In this document: positions 60,054 to 64,000 of the stretch, one piece after another
Layout: each line of letters opens with the position of its first letter
How positions within the stretch are numbered: the first letter of the stretch is position 1
From: Chloroflexota bacterium
GTDB taxonomy: Bacteria; Chloroflexota; UBA11872
DNA length: 64,000 nt
Reading direction: 5' to 3'
Assembly (NCBI GenBank): GCA_022826485.1
Contig: JAJDUU010000005.1
Location: 62,001-126,000, forward strand
The notes under the pieces: generated by a model
The model's input: the letters and a program-made list of their open reading frames with translations, nothing else
Databases searched by the model: none
What the model was told of the DNA's origin: nothing
Translations under genes and position numbers: made by a program

Positions 60054-60844
60054 CCCTCGGCGAGCAGCTTCCGCAGATAGGCAATCTCGTGGGCGGCGGT
60101 TTCTTCCCACGGGTGGTGGTGGGCGTGTTCGACGCTGATCCAGCCGTCGAAGCCTTCCTCGCGCAGGATGCGTAGATAGCGCCGGAAGTCCAGGTCGCCA
60201 GCGTCCAGGAAGGTGAGTTGGCCCCAGGTGATCTCGGTGGCGCCGATCCAGTTGTGGGCCTGGATTTGGTCCACGTAACGCCCAAGCTGTCGTGCGCTGT
60301 CCTCGGGCGTCTCGCCGACGAGCGGCGTCTGGATCGCGACGCGCAGGTTGGGGCGGTCCACCAGCTCCAGCAGCCGGATCGTCGTGGGGCTCGTATCCGA
60401 GAGACACGGTCCGCTGTGGATCACCTGGTGCGTTTCGAGCAGGAGCGTCACGTCCGATGCCGCCGCCATGTCGCAGGCTTCTTGGAGGCCCTTGACGCAG
60501 CGCGCCCACATGGCGTCGTCGGCCTCGGCGCTGGGCGTGACGCCGGTGTAGGCGCGCACATAGGAGGCGCCGAGCTCTTCGGCGTAGCTGAGGAAGGTGG
60601 CGGCCTCGCGCAAGGAATCCGCCGCCGTCGCCTCGCTGGTGGTGAAGTCGAAGTAGGGACACAACTGCACGATCTGCAGGTTCCGCGCGGCGCACGCGTC
60701 GCGGACCCAGGCAAGATCGGCCGTATCCAGGTATTGCTTCCAGAGGTCGATGCCGTCGTAGCCGAGACTGCCGGCGACCTCGATGCAGCGTTCGGCCACG
60801 TCCTGGGTCCAGCCGAACCCCATCATCGCCAGGGAAACTTGCAT
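60050..60844 (-). CDS. Sugar phosphate isomerase/epimerase-like TIM barrel 2
   Basis: A 264-residue xylose-isomerase-like barrel. 'MQVSLAMMGFGWTQDVAERC', 'LLLETHQVIHSGPCLS' (metal Glu), 'VAIQTPLVGETPEDSARQLG', 'QAHNWIGATEITWG' and 'GWISVEHAHHHPWEETAAHE' (Glu and His ligands). Only loosely similar to the isomerase at 56267. ATG 60844 is preferred over the track start at 61099, which overlaps the divergent aldo/keto reductase. Confidence 0.83.
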   Translation of the reverse strand: MQVSLAMMGFGWTQDVAERCIEVAGSLGYDGIDLWKQYLDTADLAWVRDACAARNLQIVQLCPYFDFTTSEATAADSLREAATFLSYAEELGASYVRAYTGVTPSAEADDAMWARCVKGLQEACDMAAASDVTLLLETHQVIHSGPCLSDTSPTTIRLLELVDRPNLRVAIQTPLVGETPEDSARQLGRYVDQIQAHNWIGATEITWGQLTFLDAGDLDFRRYLRILREEGFDGWISVEHAHHHPWEETAAHEIAYLRKLLAEG

Positions 60845-60944
60845 GTGACAGTTCGTGGTGCGCGCGGTCGGGCAAAGTCTAGGAGATACGCGCGAACCCG
60901 GCGTCGCGCTATTGTCGGGTCGGCGGCTGCTTGAGGGGAACGGC

Positions 60945-61916
60945 GTGGAATATCGACGGCTGGGCAAGACCGGACTCGAAGTATCCGTGGTGGGCATGGG
61001 CTGTTGGGGTCTCAGCGGCGGGTTGGGACACGTCTCGCAGGCGCAGGCCAACGCGACGGTGCACGCGGCCATCGACGCGGGCGTGACGCTCTTCGACACC
61101 GCCGACGCCTACGGACCCCGCCTGAGCGAGCTGATGCTCGGCAAGGCGCTGCGCGGCGTGCGCGACCAGGTGCTCATTGCGACCAAGGTGGGCCAGATCG
61201 GTTGGAACACCGGGCACCTGCTCAGCTATGAGTCGGTGGAGCACGTCCACAACTGCTGCGACGCCAGCCTCTACCGCCTGGGCACCGACGTGATCGACAT
61301 TTACCAGTGCCACCAGCCCAATCCGGCGCATCCCGAGGTGCTGGTGGAGGCTTTCGAGCAGCTGCTGCAGGCCGGCAAGATTCGCTCCTACGGCGTCTCG
61401 ACGGACGATCCGGCGGTGCTGCGAGCCTTTGACGAACGCGGCGGCAATGGCGTCTGCCAGCTCGGATATAGCGCCCTGAACCGAGCCGCGGAGGCCGAGT
61501 TGCTGCCGCTATGCGCCGAGCGAGACATCGGGACGCTGGTGCGCGTGCCGCTGGAGCGCGGAATCCTCACCGGCAAGTTCGACCGCGACACGGTGTTCGA
61601 CGACATGAACCGCTCCGCCTGGAACGAGGCCGCGCGCGACGAGTTCCTCGCGCAGCTGGACGCCGCGGATCGAATTCGCCCGCTGACGAATGCACGGCGC
61701 AGCATGACGCAGGTCTCGCTGGCCTATCTGCTGGCCCACCGGGCGGTGACGTCGGTGATTCCCGGCATGAAGACGCCGGACCAGGCGCGCGGCAACGCCG
61801 CGGCGGCCGACGTTGCCCTGACGGAAGACGAGCTCGAGCTGATTCGGAGTATCCCGGAGTCGGCATCCGTGCCGCTCGGCGCGTCCGGAAAGCCAATCGA
61901 CAGGTCGCCAACCTAA
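60945..61916 (+). CDS. Aldo/keto reductase
   Basis: A 323-residue AKR. It starts 'VEYRRLGKTGLEVSVVGMGC', with the catalytic tetrad visible: Asp51 and Tyr56 in 'LFDTADAYGPRLSE', Lys81 in 'LIATKVGQ' and His123 in 'YQCHQPN'. 'LAYLLAHRAVTSVIPGMKTP' near the end binds the NADP phosphate. GTG 60945 follows a good SD (GAGGGGAA). The closest group is the L-galactose/D-arabinose dehydrogenase-like AKRs; substrate unproved. Confidence 0.9.
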   Translation: MEYRRLGKTGLEVSVVGMGCWGLSGGLGHVSQAQANATVHAAIDAGVTLFDTADAYGPRLSELMLGKALRGVRDQVLIATKVGQIGWNTGHLLSYESVEHVHNCCDASLYRLGTDVIDIYQCHQPNPAHPEVLVEAFEQLLQAGKIRSYGVSTDDPAVLRAFDERGGNGVCQLGYSALNRAAEAELLPLCAERDIGTLVRVPLERGILTGKFDRDTVFDDMNRSAWNEAARDEFLAQLDAADRIRPLTNARRSMTQVSLAYLLAHRAVTSVIPGMKTPDQARGNAAAADVALTEDELELIRSIPESASVPLGASGKPIDRSPT

Positions 61917-61948
61917 CCCAGGACGCCTCTGAAGAAACTCGTTCCGGC

Positions 61949-62123
61949 CCGACTCCCTCTCCCCGTAAGGGCGTCCGACTCATTCTCCCCACGAGGTTGC
62001 CCGACGCCCCCTCCCATGGGGAGAGAGTCCGACGCCCCCTCCCATGGGGAGAGGGTCCGACTCCCCCTCCTATGGGAGAGGGTCCGACTCCCTCTCCCAT
62101 GGGGAGAGGGCTGGGGTGAGGGG
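61949..62123. repeat. Six-unit tandem array of CCGAC...CTCTCCC-GGGAGAGG elements
   Basis: Six head-to-tail units each starting CCGAC: 61949-61974, 61975-62000, 62001-62028, 62029-62056, 62057-62083 and 62084-62111, of 26, 26, 28, 28, 27 and 28 nt. The last four contain a hairpin 'CTCCCATGGGGAG'. The array ends in 'TGGGGTGAGGGG'. The first two units are more diverged. It fills the gap between two convergent genes, so it may also act in transcription termination. No spacers, so not a CRISPR. Confidence 0.85.
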
Positions 62124-62170
62124 ATTCCCCCCCGCGTCACTCCCGCGTCCGACGTTCCAACTGGGCCCGC

Positions 62171-63097
62171 TCAGTCGCCCTCCACGCGCAGCATCGCGGC
62201 GGCGTCCCGCACCGTGCACACGGCCACCGGCTCCGGCTTGGACCGCGCGTGCGCCAGCAGCGCCGGCAGGGCGCGATTCGCCGGATCGTGCAAGTAGTGC
62301 GTGTAGGGATGCCACGTCGGCACCCACAGCAGGCCGTGGTCATAGGCGTGGTCGAGCGCTTCAAGGTTGTACGCAATCCAGTCGTCCAGGGCCGCGGCGT
62401 CGGTCCAGGGACAGGTCCAGCCTTCCGGTACGGGCTCATGGCCCTCGGATAGGCGCCACGCTTCCATCGCATCGTTGTCACGGTTGCGCTCGAAATCGAA
62501 AAACAGGCGGTCCATCCAGCCCTGGATGGGAATCTCGATCAGGCCGGTGGGATAGACGTAGGGCTGCAAGCGCGACGGCGCCGCGACGTCGTGCTCCCAG
62601 CCGTACTTGCCCATGGTCGATTCCATGTGGCTGCTCACCCAGCGAAAGCCGCTGTCGAGGATGGTCTGCTGGTTGGCAAGCATCCGGTCCAGGCCACTCG
62701 GCAGCCCGCCAGGGCCGCGAATCACAGTCGATTGCACGCCGAGCCGGTTTTCCAGCTCTCGGTTCGCCGTGGTCAGCTCCCAGCCAAGCTGCGCCGGGTC
62801 CGGATACGAGAGCAGCATGTGGCTGTAGGTGTGGTTGTCGATCACATGGCCGCGCCGCAGGATCTCCCGCAGGTAGTCGATGTCGGGCTCCTCGAGGCCG
62901 TTGGCCACGTAGAAGAAGTGCAGCTGCACGCCAAACGACTCGGCGGTGGTGCAGAGCCGCAGGGTGTAGTCGCGCAGCGGCGCCATGATGCGGCCGTGGT
63001 TGATCATCACCGGGGAATACCCGGCGCACATTTCGAGGTCGTAGCTCAGCGCCACCGCGCAGCGCACGCCCTCGGGAAGTTCCACCCGAACCCGCAT
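62171..63097 (-). CDS. Polysaccharide deacetylase (NodB-homology) family protein
   Basis: A 308-residue CE4-type protein. Metal-binding Asp20 in 'ALSYDLEMC' and His89/His93 in 'DNHTYSHMLLS' follow the NodB motif order, and 'VIRGPGGLPSGLDRML' corresponds to motif 3. No signal peptide, so cytoplasmic. The sequence around 'NHGRIMAPLRDYTLRLC' resembles amidase-like or chitooligosaccharide deacetylases acting on small molecules. Substrate unknown. Convergent with the aldo/keto reductase across the tandem repeat. Confidence 0.82.
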   Translation of the reverse strand: MRVRVELPEGVRCAVALSYDLEMCAGYSPVMINHGRIMAPLRDYTLRLCTTAESFGVQLHFFYVANGLEEPDIDYLREILRRGHVIDNHTYSHMLLSYPDPAQLGWELTTANRELENRLGVQSTVIRGPGGLPSGLDRMLANQQTILDSGFRWVSSHMESTMGKYGWEHDVAAPSRLQPYVYPTGLIEIPIQGWMDRLFFDFERNRDNDAMEAWRLSEGHEPVPEGWTCPWTDAAALDDWIAYNLEALDHAYDHGLLWVPTWHPYTHYLHDPANRALPALLAHARSKPEPVAVCTVRDAAAMLRVEGD

Positions 63098-63164
63098 CGC
63101 CGCCTCCGCTCATCCAGCGCTTGTGGAAGGTACCCCGTTGGCCGGTTCGGTGTCTGCCCCTTCC

Positions 63165-63246
63165 GTCATTCCGGCGGAGGCCGGAATCCAGACGACGACG
63201 CGAGCGTATTGCGCGAACCTGGACCCCGGCCTTCGCCGGGGTGACG
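63165..63246. repeat. Palindromic intergenic repeat (GTCATTCCGG type)
   Basis: 'GTCATTCCGGCGGAGGCCGG' followed by 'CTTCGCCGGGGTGACGAAGG', the same pair of units as at 13206. Part of the 63098-63464 gap, which holds repeats and no gene. Confidence 0.75.
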
Positions 63247-63297
63247 AAGGAAGTCGGGGTGGCGAAGGCTTAGCGTCGTTTCGGCGGAGAGCCTGTT

Positions 63298-63377
63298 CCG
63301 TTCGTGGTGAGCCTGTCGAACCATGAATGGAGGACGGGTGCAGGAGGCGTCCTTCGACTTCGCTCAGGACGAACGGG
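63298..63377. repeat. Widespread GTTCGTGGTGAGCC/GGACGAACGG repeat pair
   Basis: 'CCGTTCGTGGTGAGCCTGTC' faces 'CTTCGCTCAGGACGAACGG' across 40 nt, a two-armed element I know from gaps of many bacterial genomes. The outer arms (CCGTTCG/CGAACGG) are inverted. Its function is unknown. It lies 88 nt upstream of the creatininase start. Confidence 0.6.
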
Positions 63378-63464
63378 CCGGAGGCATCCGCTCAACGCTG
63401 ACTGGACCGGCGCGCCAGCGACCGGCGCGTACTATGAACCGCTTCCCGCTCCCGAGGATCGAAC

Positions 63465-64000
63465 ATGGCCGTCACGCATAGATTTCAGGACATGACCTGG
63501 TCCGAGGTCAACGAGGCCGTCACCCGCGGCGTCATCCCGCTGCTGCCGGTTGGCACCGTCGAGCAGCACGGGCATCACCTCCCCGTCAAGATCGACAACT
63601 GGACCTCCACCGAGATTTGCGAGGAGGCGGCCAAACGGTCCAACGGACGCCTGTCGCTCATGCCGTCCGTGAGCTACGGCTACACGTCTCACGTGATGGA
63701 CTTTCCCGGCACGGTGACCATCCACCACGAGACGTTCATCCGCTACGTCGTGGACATCCTCAAGAGCCTGGCCTACCAGGGCTTCAAGAAGATCATCATG
63801 GTCAACGGCCACGGCTCCAACATCAACCCGTTGGAGCTGGCCGCGCGGCGCGCCATGCTGGAGAGCGACGCCTGGGTGGGCATCGGCGGGTGGTGGCATT
63901 TCATGGCCGCCGATCCGGACTTCATGTCCACCTGGCGCGAGTCCGACTTCCCCGGCGGCTGCGCCCACGCCGGAGAGGCCGAGACCTCGCTGGCGCTCTT
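63465..64000 (+). CDS. Creatininase-family amidohydrolase (5' part, runs off the window)
   Basis: About 178 residues are present. The metal-binding motifs of the creatininase family are visible in order: 'LPVGTVEQHGHHLPVKID' (Glu and His), 'FKKIIMVNGHGSNINPLEL' and 'CAHAGEAETSLAL' (Glu). 'EICEEAAKRSNGR' and 'DFPGTVTIHHETFI' are typical. Relatives hydrolyse creatinine, FAPy or other cyclic amides. The ORF track misses it because no stop occurs in the window. ATG 63465. Confidence 0.88.
   Translation, partial: MAVTHRFQDMTWSEVNEAVTRGVIPLLPVGTVEQHGHHLPVKIDNWTSTEICEEAAKRSNGRLSLMPSVSYGYTSHVMDFPGTVTIHHETFIRYVVDILKSLAYQGFKKIIMVNGHGSNINPLELAARRAMLESDAWVGIGGWWHFMAADPDFMSTWRESDFPGGCAHAGEAETSLAL

Noticed and set aside
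61949-62123. Possible CRISPR array
   Set aside because: Units are directly adjacent with no unique spacers, and no cas genes are present.

Overview
The window is high-GC DNA, densely packed with genes, from a bacterial chromosome. The best guess is a Chloroflexota lineage, perhaps a SAR202/Dehalococcoidia-like environmental group. This is inferred from a T-box-controlled trp operon, FemX-type and SpoIID-type cell-wall proteins, LGFP-like surface repeats, a MutL-like gene pair of a kind I associate with Chloroflexota, and many enolase-superfamily, TIM-barrel and DHDPS-like enzymes. No 16S or ribosomal marker is present, so the placement is not proven. No tRNA, rRNA, CRISPR array, insertion sequence or integrase was seen.

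Layout. 1-2 kb: end of dnaX, then ybaB, recR and a UPF0173 hydrolase (+). 2-10.3 kb: a complete trp operon on the minus strand, trpE-G-D-C-F, then a lipoprotein gene, then trpB-A and an alpha/beta hydrolase. It is preceded by a promoter, a tRNA-Trp-type T-box leader and an intrinsic terminator (10377-10693). 10.7-18.5 kb: two PLP enzymes, a 2H phosphoesterase, a nucleotidyltransferase/kinase pair, uvrB and a D12-class adenine methylase. 18.5-19 kb: a diverged tandem duplication built of palindromic repeats. 19-26.4 kb: an archaemetzincin-like pseudo-protease, a MutL-like gene pair, argS, nadE and a nitrilase. 26.5-28.5 kb: a secreted glycoside hydrolase. 28.6-36.1 kb: a housekeeping run rsmI-metG-tatD-polyprenyl synthase-UbiE-like-femX-murE.

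37.5-40.1 kb is the accessory island: tandem MNT nucleotidyltransferases (one frameshifted), a DUF3226 TOPRIM-like protein, and an AAA ATPase with visibly AT-rich DNA (hand-counted lines of 37% and 47% GC, against 65% in a control line). The ATPase/TOPRIM pair resembles OLD/PARIS-type anti-phage architecture and is the best candidate for an undescribed system here.

40-46.6 kb: thyX, a SpoIID-like surface protein, then cmk-plsC-der-plsY. 46.6-53 kb (minus): yebC-ruvC-ruvA-ruvB-acyP-FecR-like-acpS-nnrE/D. 53.1-64 kb: a catabolic-looking region with a class III aminotransferase, two divergent DHDPS-like proteins, SDR, two TIM-barrel isomerases, an SGNH hydrolase, an enolase-superfamily enzyme, an aldo/keto reductase, a polysaccharide deacetylase and a truncated creatininase. 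It has no visible transporter or regulator. Several families of short palindromic repeats are scattered through the gaps, and one forms the femX/murE junction.
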